Origin: CAZOOK01 sp964581385
GTDB lineage: Bacteria > Pseudomonadota > Gammaproteobacteria > Nevskiales > Nevskiaceae
Length of the DNA: 64,000 nt
Assembly: GCA_964581385.1 (NCBI GenBank)
Contig: CAZOOK010000012.1
Location: 71,620-135,619 of the forward strand
Reading direction: 5' to 3'
Part shown: positions 44,145-52,819 of the stretch, piece by piece
Layout of the letters: each line of letters starts with the position of its first letter
Position numbering within the stretch: the first letter of the stretch is position 1
The notes under the pieces: model-generated
What the model was told of the DNA's origin: nothing
The model's input: the letters and a program-made list of their open reading frames with translations, nothing else
The model's database searches: none
Translations under genes and position numbers: made by a program

Positions 44145-45853
44145 GCTTTTCTCACCTTGTTTGCGGACGCTGCTTCTGCTTTCGCAAATTTCAATGCCTC
44201 ATCCAGCGTATCCATGAATTCGTTGACCTTGATCGGCTTGGTGAGATAACGGAAGAATCCTGACTCCAGACCTTTGGCGATATCGCGGGGCATGGCGTTG
44301 GCGCTGAGCGCGACCACCGGAATGTGCGCCGTTGCCGGATCCTCGGCTAGGACTTTCAGCGCCCTGACGCCACTGATGCCCGGCAGATTGATGTCCATCA
44401 GGATTACATCCGGTAGGAACTCCCGCGCAATCTCGATGCCCCGGTTGCCGTCTTCTGCACTCAGCAGGCGGATATCGGGCCGGCGAGCGATGAGGTCCTC
44501 GACCAGCATCAGGTTGGCCGGGTTGTCCTCGACATAGAGCAGGGTGCGCAAGTGCGCGTCGGTTCGAACCTGAATCGTGGCGACAGCTGCGGGGGCGGCT
44601 GCGTCGATGATCGCGTGCGGCTCGCGTGTCAGGTTCAATTCGATCCAGAACACACTGCCTTCCTTGACGGTGCTTTCCACGCCTATGGTGCCTCCCATCA
44701 ACTCGATCAGGCGCTTGCATACCACCAAGCCGATGCCTGTGCCTTCCTCGGTGTTATCCTCCTGTCCGAGACGATTGAAAGGCTGGAAAAGCTGCGCCAG
44801 TTTTTCCGGAGCCAGGCCTTCGCCGGTGTCCTTGACGCAGATGCGAATGTGCCCCGGGGCGCTCGCAATACAGTCCACTACGACCGTCCCGTCTGCCCGG
44901 TTGTATTTGATCGCGTTGGAAAGCAGGTTTATGAGAACCTGCTTCACTCGTGTCCGGTCGGCTTTGACAAAGTACGGCATTTCAGACTGTGGAAAAGCCA
45001 CGCTGATGCCGCGCTTCTGCGCCTGCGGTTCTATCATGGCTTGGCATTCGCGCATCACGTCGGCCAGCGATATCGGTTCCAGCGACAGCGACAGCTTCCC
45101 GGATTCGATGAGGGCGAGATCGAGGATTTCATTGATCAGCTCCAGCAGGTACCACCCCGCCTTGAGAATCTGATCGAGGCTTCGCCTCTGGGATGTGGTC
45201 GGCGGCGGCGAACCGGACTCTATAAGCTGGGCAAATCCCAGGATCGCGCTGAGCGGCGTGCGCAGCTCGTGGCTCATGCTGGACAGGAAGTCCGATTTCG
45301 CGAGGTTGGCCTTTTCCGCAACGGCCCTGGCCTCATGCAGTTCAAGTTCGAACCGCTTGCGCACCGAATTGTCGGCACCGATCAACAAGTATCCGATGAT
45401 ATCGTCATAGTCATCGCGCAGTGCGGTGATCGATACGATCGCCGGAAAGCGGCTGCCGTCCTTGCAGATATAGGTTAATTCGTAACTGTCTTCGATCCCG
45501 CGCGACGCTTTGTAAGCCAGTGCCTCGAAGCCTGGCGCAATGGTGGTTGCGAGCTCAACGCTCAGTGCCTGCGCGCGCGCCACCACTTCCTGCGGATCAT
45601 GGATGTCGCTGGGGCTGATCTTGTTGATAACTTCGGCGGCCGGATAGCCCAGCATGCGCTCGGCGCCACCGTTGAATAATTGGATGATGCCTTTTTCGTC
45701 GGTGGCGATAATCGAGAAATTGGCACTGGTGAGGATTGCATTCTGCAAAGCTCCGGCTTTCAGCAAGGTGTCCCGGCGCTGCATTTCGATGATCCCGTTC
45801 AGTCTGCCGGCATCATCGAGAGTGACGGAGTCGAATACCTTTTTCCCTAACAT
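44141..45853 (-). CDS. Hybrid sensor histidine kinase (PAS-HisKA-HATPase-REC)
   Basis: A 570-residue kinase without clear membrane segments, so a cytoplasmic sensor. It has a PAS domain (residues about 35-155, SANFSIIATDEKGIIQLFNG), a dimerisation/phosphoacceptor domain with the H-box SHELRTPLSAILGFAQLI (SHELRTPL), an ATPase domain with the N-box LINLLSNAIKYNRADG and G-boxes DTGEGLAPE and GTGIGLVV, and a C-terminal receiver (VILMDINLPGISG, YLTKPIK). The start at 45853 was preferred to an in-frame codon at 45946. First gene of an operon with the receiver/PAS protein and the Crp regulator. Confidence 0.92.
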   Translation of the reverse strand: MLGKKVFDSVTLDDAGRLNGIIEMQRRDTLLKAGALQNAILTSANFSIIATDEKGIIQLFNGGAERMLGYPAAEVINKISPSDIHDPQEVVARAQALSVELATTIAPGFEALAYKASRGIEDSYELTYICKDGSRFPAIVSITALRDDYDDIIGYLLIGADNSVRKRFELELHEARAVAEKANLAKSDFLSSMSHELRTPLSAILGFAQLIESGSPPPTTSQRRSLDQILKAGWYLLELINEILDLALIESGKLSLSLEPISLADVMRECQAMIEPQAQKRGISVAFPQSEMPYFVKADRTRVKQVLINLLSNAIKYNRADGTVVVDCIASAPGHIRICVKDTGEGLAPEKLAQLFQPFNRLGQEDNTEEGTGIGLVVCKRLIELMGGTIGVESTVKEGSVFWIELNLTREPHAIIDAAAPAAVATIQVRTDAHLRTLLYVEDNPANLMLVEDLIARRPDIRLLSAEDGNRGIEIAREFLPDVILMDINLPGISGVRALKVLAEDPATAHIPVVALSANAMPRDIAKGLESGFFRYLTKPIKVNEFMDTLDEALKFAKAEAASANKVRKA

Positions 45854-46124
45854 GGCGGGCCTACGTATAAAAGCACACAATGATGCGGAGGAGATTTCGC
45901 AGCCTGGGCTGCCAGTGAAAGCGGGAAAGCCCGGAAAACCGGTCAAATTGACCGCTCCGGACAGATTGCCACCGGTTCACGGGCCAGGCAGATACAACTC
46001 CAAGCGCGCGCAATAAGAAACCACACACCCCTCGGTTCACCCAAAATCATCGCGCCGTCTCGGGGATACGTCTGTGCGCTAGCGCACATAAGAAAACTGA
46101 TGGGTCTTTTTCTAAACTCCGCGC

Positions 46125-46844
46125 CTAGCTGTAAAGACTCTTGTTCATGGTCGAGATGAGTGCATAGCATTCGCAGGAGGCGCGCTCGAGGCCAGCACGA
46201 TCGAGCACGGTGATGTTACCGCGGTTGTAATGGATCAGATTTTTTCTTTGCAGCGCCCCGGCAGCGATGGTGATGCCGCTGCGGCGCACGCCGAGCATCT
46301 TGGCGAGGAATTCATGCTTGAGTGAAAAATGGTCCGCGTGCGCGCAGTCCTGGGTCATCAGCAGCCAGCGTGACAGCCGTGCTTCCACGAGATGGAAACG
46401 CGTGCACACCGAAGCTCGTGCCAGTTCTACCAGCAACAAATACAGATAGCGTCTGAGATCGCGCTCCAGCCGCGCATTTACGCTCAGTTCGCGCTTGAAA
46501 TCGCTTGCCTTCATGCGCAGCGCCATGCCCTCGCCCTGCACCAGCGCGTGCAGCGGCGATACATTTATGCCCAGTATCAGCGAAGTTCCCAACATGCCTT
46601 CATCGCCGATCAGGCCGACCTCAAGCGTTGAATGATCATCGGCCTTCGCCACTAGAGAGATGAAGCCGCTGGTCGGAAAATAGACGTAACGGATTCGCTG
46701 CCCTGGTTCGGCGAGGATGTCTCCGAAATCGCACTTGATCGGCTCCAAATGCTTCAGAACGCTATTACTACGACTTTTGCCCAGTGACATATCGAGCAGA
46801 CGATTGCCAAAACATCCAGCGGATGTAGGGTTGTCCTTTACCAT
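46125..46844 (-). CDS. Crp/Fnr-family regulator (second paralog)
   Basis: A 239-residue regulator with the same layout as the other two: beta roll (FGDILAEPGQRIRYVYFPTS, GLIGDEGMLGTSLILG), dimer helix and winged helix (KHEFLAKMLGVRRSGITIAA). It is more diverged than the 42.6 and 49.3 kb proteins are from each other but shares the CECYALI end motif. AAGGAATTC supports the start at 46844; a frame from 46907 is longer. It is transcribed divergently from the GGDEF-EAL gene. Confidence 0.87.
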   Translation of the reverse strand: MVKDNPTSAGCFGNRLLDMSLGKSRSNSVLKHLEPIKCDFGDILAEPGQRIRYVYFPTSGFISLVAKADDHSTLEVGLIGDEGMLGTSLILGINVSPLHALVQGEGMALRMKASDFKRELSVNARLERDLRRYLYLLLVELARASVCTRFHLVEARLSRWLLMTQDCAHADHFSLKHEFLAKMLGVRRSGITIAAGALQRKNLIHYNRGNITVLDRAGLERASCECYALISTMNKSLYS

Positions 46845-47179
46845 TGAATTCCTTGATGCTGCTGATCCGAGATGAGTGCCCGCACGAATTGATAAAACTG
46901 CTAACACCGGACCGTATCGTATTCATTTGCATATTCTCTGTGCGTTAAACCACTGAGTTCTCCTTTCTGCGAAAGACAGCAGTCAATGGGTATTGTCGAT
47001 CGCAATGTACTGTATGTGTTCGGTAGCGAACGCTGGGATGTTGCTGCCGAGCACTCTCAACATGCACCCTCGCTGCAGCGGGAGATTTGTCCTGATAATT
47101 TTCATGTTCGCTGCCGCACAGACCGCTGCGCGGGCGTCTGTTTTAATAAGAAAAGGGATTTTTACCGGGTACGGATGCT
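46845..47179. other. Divergent regulatory spacer between a Crp gene and the GGDEF-EAL gene
   Basis: 335 bases holding the two promoters. No strong palindrome was found. Short frames near 46986 lack support. Confidence 0.4.
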
Positions 47180-49354
47180 ATGACGCAAAACAAGGAAGGA
47201 CCCTTGGCGTTTCGAAACATACTCTTGATCGAAGACAATCCCGCGGATGCCGAGACCGTTCGAGAGGCGCTCACGAATTCCGGCGATGGGGTATTTCGAG
47301 TTGAATGGGTGAGGCACTGCTCCGAGGGTGTGGAACGACTGGGCAGGGAAGACAGGCAGGAAAAAAATGGAATTGCAGCGGTGTTGGTCAATCTCTTTCT
47401 GCCCGATGGTCAGGGTCTCGAAACTCTTGACAAGCTCTTTAGTGCCGCGCCGCAGATTCCGATCCTGGTCCTTACATCTGTAGAGAAAGAGAATACTGCC
47501 AAGCTGGCGGTCCAGCATGGCGCGCAGGACTATCTGCTGAAGAACCGGATCGACGGATACATGCTGCCCAAGGCTTTGGGCAGCATGATCGAACGCGGGG
47601 TAAATGCAGAGGCGTTATTTGAAGAGAAGGAGCGTGCGCAGGTCACGCTCAATTCGATCGGTGATGCGGTCATGAGCACCGACGTGCGCGGCAACGTCAC
47701 GTATCTCAACGCCGTCGCTGAGAAATTGACGGGCTGGCCCTTGGCAGAGGCGGCAGGTCGTCCGCTGGAGGAGGTGTTCCAGATCGTCGATTCCACCACT
47801 CGCGCAACCGTGCAGAATCCGATGGCGCTGGCGATTCAGGAAAACAAGACCGTCGGCCTGACTCCAAACTGCATTCTGATCCGGCGCGATGGCGTTGAAT
47901 CCGCCATCGAAGATTCCGCCGCCCCCATCCACGACCGCCGGGGACACGTGACCGGCGCGGTCATGGTGTTTCACGATGTGAGCATGGCCCGGGCGGTATC
48001 GCTCAGAATGGCTTATCTGGCCCAGCACGACAGCCTCACCGATTTACCCAATAGAATTTTGTTGAACGACCGCCTGGCCCAGGCGATGGCCATGGCTCAC
48101 CGTCACCGGCAAAAGCTGGCGATGCTGTTTCTGGACATCGATCGCTTCAAACACGTCAACGACTCCCTGGGCCACGCCATCGGAGATCGCCTGTTGCAAT
48201 CCGTCGCACAGCGCTTGCTCGCTTGCGTGCGCAGTTCGGATACCGTCAGCCGGCAGGGAGGCGATGAGTTTGTGATTTTGCTCTCGGAAGTGATGCAGGT
48301 ACAGGATGCGGCCGTCATTGCGGATAAAATACTCAAGATCCTGAGCGCCCCCCACCGCATCGAGAGCCATGAGTTGGACATCACGGTGAGCATCGGCATC
48401 GTCATCTACCCCGATCATGGATTGGATGCAGAGACTTTATTGAAGAACGCCGATTTCGCGATGTATCACGCGAAAGACAACGGGCGCAACAATTATCAGT
48501 TCTTCAGGCCGGATATAAAGGTATCCGCCATCGAGCGGCAATCCCTCGAAAGCGGTCTGCGGCATGCCATCGAGCGGAACGAATTGACGGTGCACTACCA
48601 GCCGAAAATAAATCTGAATACGGGGGCCCTTTCTGGCGCGGAAGCGCTCCTCCGCTGGTGCAGCCCAGAGCATGGAGTCGTGCATCCGGCGCAATTCATA
48701 CCGATTGCGGAGGAGTGTGGCTTCATTGTGCCTATCGGCCGGTGGGTGTTGCGCGAAGCCTGCCGCCAGGCCCGGGCCTGGCAGGATGCGGGTCTGCCGC
48801 CGCTGCGCATCGCGATCAACGTCTCCGCGGTGGAATTGCGGGCCAAGAAGTTCGCTGAGGGAATACACGCGACTCTGAAAGAGGTCGGCTTGGAGCCGTG
48901 CTACCTGGATCTTGAGCTGACAGAGTCCTTTTTGATGGACGACTCCGCATCGACGACGGAAGTGCTGCGGACCCTCAAAGACATGGGCATACAACTCGCA
49001 TTGGATGACTTCGGTACCGGTTATTCAAGCTTGAGTTATTTGCGGCGCTTTCCGATTGATATCTTGAAGATCGATCAGTCGTTCGTGCGCGATCTCGCCA
49101 CGGTTGCGGACGATGCCAATATCGTCACCGCGGTGATCGGCATGGGGAAGAGTCTGCGCATGACGGTCGTAGCGGAAGGTGTGGAAACGCAGGAGCAGTT
49201 CGCATTCCTCAAGAATCAAGGCTGTCCCGAAGGGCAGGGCTACTACTTCAATCGGCCGATGGCGGCGGCGGAGTTTGGCCAATGGCTGGAGCGCGGCGCA
49301 ACGAAAGGCGTCTTTGCTGACTCACGCACCACGCTCACCGCTCCGGTTCAATAG
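47180..49354 (+). CDS. REC-PAS-GGDEF-EAL cyclic-di-GMP signalling protein
   Basis: A 724-residue cytoplasmic protein. The receiver-like domain (1-140) has LLIEDNPAD and YLLKNR, but the phosphoacceptor position reads VLVNLFLPDG, so an asparagine stands where aspartate is expected. A PAS domain follows (about 150-275). The GGDEF domain (about 290-445) keeps SRQGGDEFVILL and an I-site (RSSD) five residues before it. The EAL domain (about 465-705) keeps SGAEALLRW, the ELTESFLMDD acid residues, DDFGTGYSSLSYLRRFPID and IDQSFV. Both the cyclase and phosphodiesterase active sites look intact, so the net activity cannot be told. Its last 20 bases overlap the end of the convergent Crp gene. Confidence 0.93.
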   Translation: MTQNKEGPLAFRNILLIEDNPADAETVREALTNSGDGVFRVEWVRHCSEGVERLGREDRQEKNGIAAVLVNLFLPDGQGLETLDKLFSAAPQIPILVLTSVEKENTAKLAVQHGAQDYLLKNRIDGYMLPKALGSMIERGVNAEALFEEKERAQVTLNSIGDAVMSTDVRGNVTYLNAVAEKLTGWPLAEAAGRPLEEVFQIVDSTTRATVQNPMALAIQENKTVGLTPNCILIRRDGVESAIEDSAAPIHDRRGHVTGAVMVFHDVSMARAVSLRMAYLAQHDSLTDLPNRILLNDRLAQAMAMAHRHRQKLAMLFLDIDRFKHVNDSLGHAIGDRLLQSVAQRLLACVRSSDTVSRQGGDEFVILLSEVMQVQDAAVIADKILKILSAPHRIESHELDITVSIGIVIYPDHGLDAETLLKNADFAMYHAKDNGRNNYQFFRPDIKVSAIERQSLESGLRHAIERNELTVHYQPKINLNTGALSGAEALLRWCSPEHGVVHPAQFIPIAEECGFIVPIGRWVLREACRQARAWQDAGLPPLRIAINVSAVELRAKKFAEGIHATLKEVGLEPCYLDLELTESFLMDDSASTTEVLRTLKDMGIQLALDDFGTGYSSLSYLRRFPIDILKIDQSFVRDLATVADDANIVTAVIGMGKSLRMTVVAEGVETQEQFAFLKNQGCPEGQGYYFNRPMAAAEFGQWLERGATKGVFADSRTTLTAPVQ

Positions 49355-50063
49355 TCGCGGGCAGCAAGCGATCAAATTCTTTTTTGACGACTGCGTAGCA
49401 TTCACAGGATCTCTTCTCTAGCCCCTTGCGATCAAGCACTTTGATGTGCCCACGGTGATACTCGATCAAACCAAGCGCCTGCAGCTTGCCCGCTGACGCA
49501 GTGACCCCTTCGCGCCGCACACCCAGCATATTGGCGATTAATTCCTGCGTCATCACCAGCGTATCGGACGAAAGCCGATCGATGCTCAGCAGCAGCCAGC
49601 GGCACAGTTGTTGTTCCAGAGAGTGATGACGGTTGCAGACGGCGGTCTGCGCCATCTGCGTCAGTAACGCTTGCGTATACCGCAGCAGCAGATGCTGCAT
49701 CGCGCCGGCCCGGTTGAACGAATCCTTCAGCAGACTTCCCTTCAAACGATAGGCCTGCCCGGCGCTCTGCACCACTGCCCGGCTGGGTGTGGTTTCGCCA
49801 CCCATGAACAGGGACACGCCGACGATGCCTTCCAGCCCCACTACGGCAATTTCAGCCGATGAGCCATTTTCCATTACATACAGCAACGAAACGATGCAGT
49901 CGATGGGAAAATAGACGTGCTGCAATCGCGCCCCGGATTCATAGAGAACGGAGCCGAGTTTCATCGATACCAATTCCAGGTGCGGTAGCAAGCGCTTGTA
50001 TTCAGTTGCCGGCAACACGGCGAGCAAGCAGTTCTGCCTGGGAGAGGGGGGTGTTTCGGACAT
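49335..50063 (-). CDS. Crp/Fnr-family regulator (third paralog)
   Basis: A 242-residue regulator close in sequence to the one at 42.6 kb: VVGLEGIVGVSLFMGGETTP, YRLKGSLLKDSFNRAGAMQH, RYTQALLTQMAQTAVCNRHH and a winged helix with ANMLGVRREGVTASAGKLQ. It ends with the CECYAVVKKEFDRLL motif. GGAACGTGA supports the ATG at 50063; a GTG two codons upstream is possible. A 15-base palindrome lies 40 bases upstream of the start and could be its own operator. Confidence 0.87.
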   Translation of the reverse strand: MSETPPSPRQNCLLAVLPATEYKRLLPHLELVSMKLGSVLYESGARLQHVYFPIDCIVSLLYVMENGSSAEIAVVGLEGIVGVSLFMGGETTPSRAVVQSAGQAYRLKGSLLKDSFNRAGAMQHLLLRYTQALLTQMAQTAVCNRHHSLEQQLCRWLLLSIDRLSSDTLVMTQELIANMLGVRREGVTASAGKLQALGLIEYHRGHIKVLDRKGLEKRSCECYAVVKKEFDRLLPATIEPER

Positions 50064-50418
50064 AGTCACGTTCCGTGTCGGGCGAGATATCGATTGACAA
50101 TCATATAGTGACTATATCTCTTATGGACTCATAATCAGTGTTCCATATCGCACATAGCGACACCGTCGGATCGCAGGTCGTTGTTCTTGCAGCGGTACTG
50201 CTTCGACAAGCGCCCTGTTGTACATCATCTGGAGCCTGCACAGACGAGAATCTGGTTCCTGACATCCGGACAAAGCCGCCGGCCTCTTGCTCGATGGTTC
50301 GGTATCGTACAGACGATATATGGTGCGGCGCGGCAATATGCCGTTGGTCGACAGGGACGTTGACTTGACTGCAGGCACGGAATCAATCGCGCAGGGGCGT
50401 TAGTACGGGAGATGCACT
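50064..50418. other. Divergent regulatory spacer between the third Crp gene and a kinase gene
   Basis: 355 bases without a supported gene. It contains the palindrome at 50103-50117. Frames of 60-85 codons here lack ribosome sites. Confidence 0.4.
50103..50117. promoter_or_regulatory. Perfect 15-base palindrome, operator candidate
   Basis: ATATAGTGACTATAT is fully self-complementary around a central G, 40 bases before the third Crp start. The spacing suits binding near the -10/-35 region. No second copy was found upstream of the other Crp genes. Confidence 0.45.
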
Positions 50419-51354
50419 ATGGCACCGACGATGGAGCAGAGTCTCAGGGAGATTGATCGAGAGTCGAGCCGCAGGGATTTCTATGGTATGCCATTGCCGC
50501 AGCTACTCAGGCTGAAGGACGTGCATACCGAGAGTGTTCTTTCTACACGTGCTTCCGCGGTAGTTCCATATATCAGTTTGCAAAATATCAGTGTGTCGCA
50601 AACGATCGTCGAGCAACCCCGAGAGGTGGTGGAAATCCGCAGCGAAACGAAAGAAGTTTCTGGCGATTGGATGCTGGGCGCTGCGATGCATGATATGCGG
50701 ACACCGCTGCAGATCATCGCGCTGGGGACTGAGTTTCTTTCCTCGATGGGGGGACTCTCCCCAAACGCGACGCTCATGGTCGGCAGGATGCACCGGGCTG
50801 CGGACCGCATTCGCGGCTTGATCAACGAACTCCTGGCATCGTCCCAAGCGGCCGCGTCTGCCGTGACTCCGTGTCCATGCAGAATTGCAGTGGACACCCT
50901 GCTGAGCGACGCCGTGATGATGATGTGTCCAATCGCCGACCGCAGCGATATTTGTCTGGAGGTCAGTGCCGGCACCGACCTTGGCTCCGTCAACATCAAT
51001 TACGAACACATGCTGCGGGTTTTTTCCAACCTCATCGGCAATGCCATCAAGTTCTCATTAGCGGGCAGCCGGATCAACATCACTGCCGATCGGGTGCAGG
51101 CCAGCATCCGGTTTGGGGTGCGTGACCAGGGCTCCGGCATCGCCGCGGCAGACCTCAGCCGCGTTTTCGAGCGCGGTTGGCAGGCGCAGCCAAACGATCA
51201 TCGAGGAGCAGGTCTCGGTCTGACGATCGTCAGCGAGATCGTGGCGAGCCACGGCGGCACGATTGGTGTTTCAAGCGTCCTTGGCAAAGGCAGCGAGTTC
51301 CATTTCACGATCCCATCGCTTCAGCCGGAAATATCCGCAAATCAAGCACTTTGA
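50419..51354 (+). CDS. Sensor histidine kinase, compact
   Basis: A 311-residue kinase with no membrane segment. A 90-residue N-terminal region of unknown fold is followed by the phosphoacceptor box MHDMRTPLQIIALG near residue 88, the N-box FSNLIGNAIKFSL, DQGSGIAAADLSRVFERG and GAGLGLTIVSEIVASHGG. No receiver or PAS domain is evident. The H-box has HDMRTP instead of the common HELRTP, still with the histidine. It is divergent from the third Crp gene and followed by a small exported-protein gene. Confidence 0.87.
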   Translation: MAPTMEQSLREIDRESSRRDFYGMPLPQLLRLKDVHTESVLSTRASAVVPYISLQNISVSQTIVEQPREVVEIRSETKEVSGDWMLGAAMHDMRTPLQIIALGTEFLSSMGGLSPNATLMVGRMHRAADRIRGLINELLASSQAAASAVTPCPCRIAVDTLLSDAVMMMCPIADRSDICLEVSAGTDLGSVNINYEHMLRVFSNLIGNAIKFSLAGSRINITADRVQASIRFGVRDQGSGIAAADLSRVFERGWQAQPNDHRGAGLGLTIVSEIVASHGGTIGVSSVLGKGSEFHFTIPSLQPEISANQAL

Positions 51355-51570
51355 GTTCGCCGCGTTGCTCCCCATGTTGTATCCGCAGCGACCGCCTTGG
51401 CCAAGTTTGCATATAGGCTGATTTCGTGTCGGTGGCACCGCGCCGTTCCAAGCGTCGGCCTAGCGGGCAGACGACTCGATGGCAGGATTGATAAGAACGC
51501 GAACGAGCGCCAAGCTGCGCGGTCTTAACCGCATGCGAAGCCGTTCGGCGACGAGCAGAGGGGATTGAAA

Positions 51571-51885
51571 ATGCATATTTCTATACGGGCTGCAGCGCGG
51601 GTTGCAGCGATCGTTTCCAGTCTCTTGGCTGTTGCTCCCGTCACCGTGCTGGCACAACCGTCGGCGGAAGAGATACCAGGCGTGAGCGATGGCCCCGTTT
51701 TGTCGCCTTACGCGGCGAAGATGACGGACCTGGGTTTTGCAAGCCGCCGTCAGACCGGCGGCGAAACGTCGAAGGACGGTCGCGCCCTGACGTTCTCCGA
51801 AGAAGGGGCCAAGGGCAAGAGCGTGAACCTAACGATCGATCCGATCAGCGGGCGGGTGCAGGAGCCAGTCCAGTCCAAGCGTTGA
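51571..51885 (+). CDS. Small exported protein
   Basis: A 104-residue protein with a clear signal peptide (RVAAIVSSLLAVAPVTVLAQ, cleavage after LAQ). The mature part of about 75 residues is polar, with GRALTFSEEGAKGKSVNLTI near the end. AGGGGA precedes the ATG at 51571, which was preferred over a TTG six bases earlier. No family recognised. It is in line with the kinase but 216 bases away. Confidence 0.65.
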   Translation: MHISIRAAARVAAIVSSLLAVAPVTVLAQPSAEEIPGVSDGPVLSPYAAKMTDLGFASRRQTGGETSKDGRALTFSEEGAKGKSVNLTIDPISGRVQEPVQSKR

Positions 51886-51973
51886 ACCAATGGGACGCTG
51901 CGGCTCACCGCGCATCGCTGCCTATGCGTATCCGATGGAGGCCTGATGACAGCATGGCCCGACTGGCAACAAA

Positions 51974-51999
51974 AAGGGCTCGGAGATATCCGAGCCCTT
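51974..51999 (-). terminator. Strong 11-bp hairpin, terminator on the minus strand
   Basis: AAGGGCTCGGA and TCCGAGCCCTT pair perfectly around GATA. On the minus strand TTTTTG follows the stem, fitting a Rho-independent terminator for a leftward gene that no longer seems complete. On the plus strand it may close the small exported-protein transcript. Confidence 0.65.
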
Positions 52000-52419
52000 C
52001 AATTTGGTGGGGTGGCGTCAATCGAATCCGATATTTATCTATTTGATGATAATTAACTTATATCTGCTAGTTCCGTAAAGTAACCCCCAAACCTACCCCC
52101 AATTGCTGGGTGTTAGCGGTCCCCGTGCAGTTTGATGATCTTGGTCACGTCGGAAATTTTTTGCGATGGGCTGTGGCAAAGGAAATTCGAGCCGACAGGC
52201 GTTTTGCGCGCAGCGATTTTTCGTAGGTCTTGAAATACGTTGTCATGCCGTCACTGCGCTCTCTTTCGACTGGAGCAGCAGGCGGAATCAATCAGACATA
52301 GCGGCACAGCAGCGAGATGCGGAAGCAGCTATGCGCAGCATATCGGCTGCGCTGGCAGTGTGTGTCGTCGCCCCCCAATAATTGGCCAGGTTGGCAGCGT
52401 TAGAACCCTGCTCGCAGGG

Positions 52420-52653
52420 TCAGAACCCGTAGGTCGAATCCGCGTAGCGCTGCAGCACGGCGCGATCAGCCGGCGGCAGCCAGTGCATTCCGCGTCTGAT
52501 CGCCTCAGCAATCTCCAGACCTGCGCGGTACCCGATGCGGTTACCGTGCAGCATGTAGAAATACCACGCGAACGGGTGGCCGGCCTTTTCGTCGAAGGCT
52601 TCCAGCCACTCAACTAAGCGAGGCAGGCTGCGAATCTTCGCCTTATGCCCAAA
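52420..52653 (-). pseudogene. 5'-truncated gene fragment of unknown family
   Basis: An open minus-strand frame of 77 codons ending at a TGA at 52420. It gives protein-like sequence (pieces WLEAFDEKAGHPFAWYFYML, GNRIGYRAGLEIAEAIRRGM and HWLPPADRAVLQRYADSTYG). It is preceded by an in-frame TAA, and the first ATG is well inside. The composition is natural and the end is intact, so the 5' part has probably been lost. I do not recognise the family; a phage or island origin is a guess. Confidence 0.45.
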
Positions 52654-52819
52654 TTAAAGATTAACGAGACACGTGCAGCGTGCCTATTTTTTGTACGAAA
52701 AGTTACACTTGGACGATTCTCTCAAAACAACCCTATGTCATCGAGGACATGCCGAGCGAGCTGCGTGGACACCTCGAACCGTTTCTTTCCGCGGTGATGT
52801 CCGCACCGGGGAGCACCTG

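Larger units (their letters stand above)
51886..52819. other. Gene-poor scar region between signalling genes and the biosynthetic cluster
   Basis: A 930-base stretch of remnants. It holds a strong hairpin at 51974-51999, a G/C-run block CCCCCAAACCTACCCCC at 52084-52100 that reads TTGGGGGT-type repeats on the minus strand, a 33-codon frame on the minus strand at 52145-52246 (MTTYFKTYEKSLRAKRLSAR at its start), a 6-bp hairpin at 52405-52420 and the truncated frame at 52420-52653. G-rich TTGGGGGTA-like runs of this kind are often found beside tyrosine-recombinase genes, so this may be the edge of a former island. No intact integrase is present. Confidence 0.4.

Noticed and set aside
52001..52033. 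tRNA-3'-end-like sequence ending in CCACCCCACCA on the minus strand
   Set aside because: The T-arm stem does not pair and no other arms can be folded upstream, so it is not a tRNA. At most it is a remnant of an attachment site.
52145..52246. 33-codon minus-strand frame in the scar region
   Set aside because: No clear ribosome site or homologous family; noted only as part of the gene-poor stretch.
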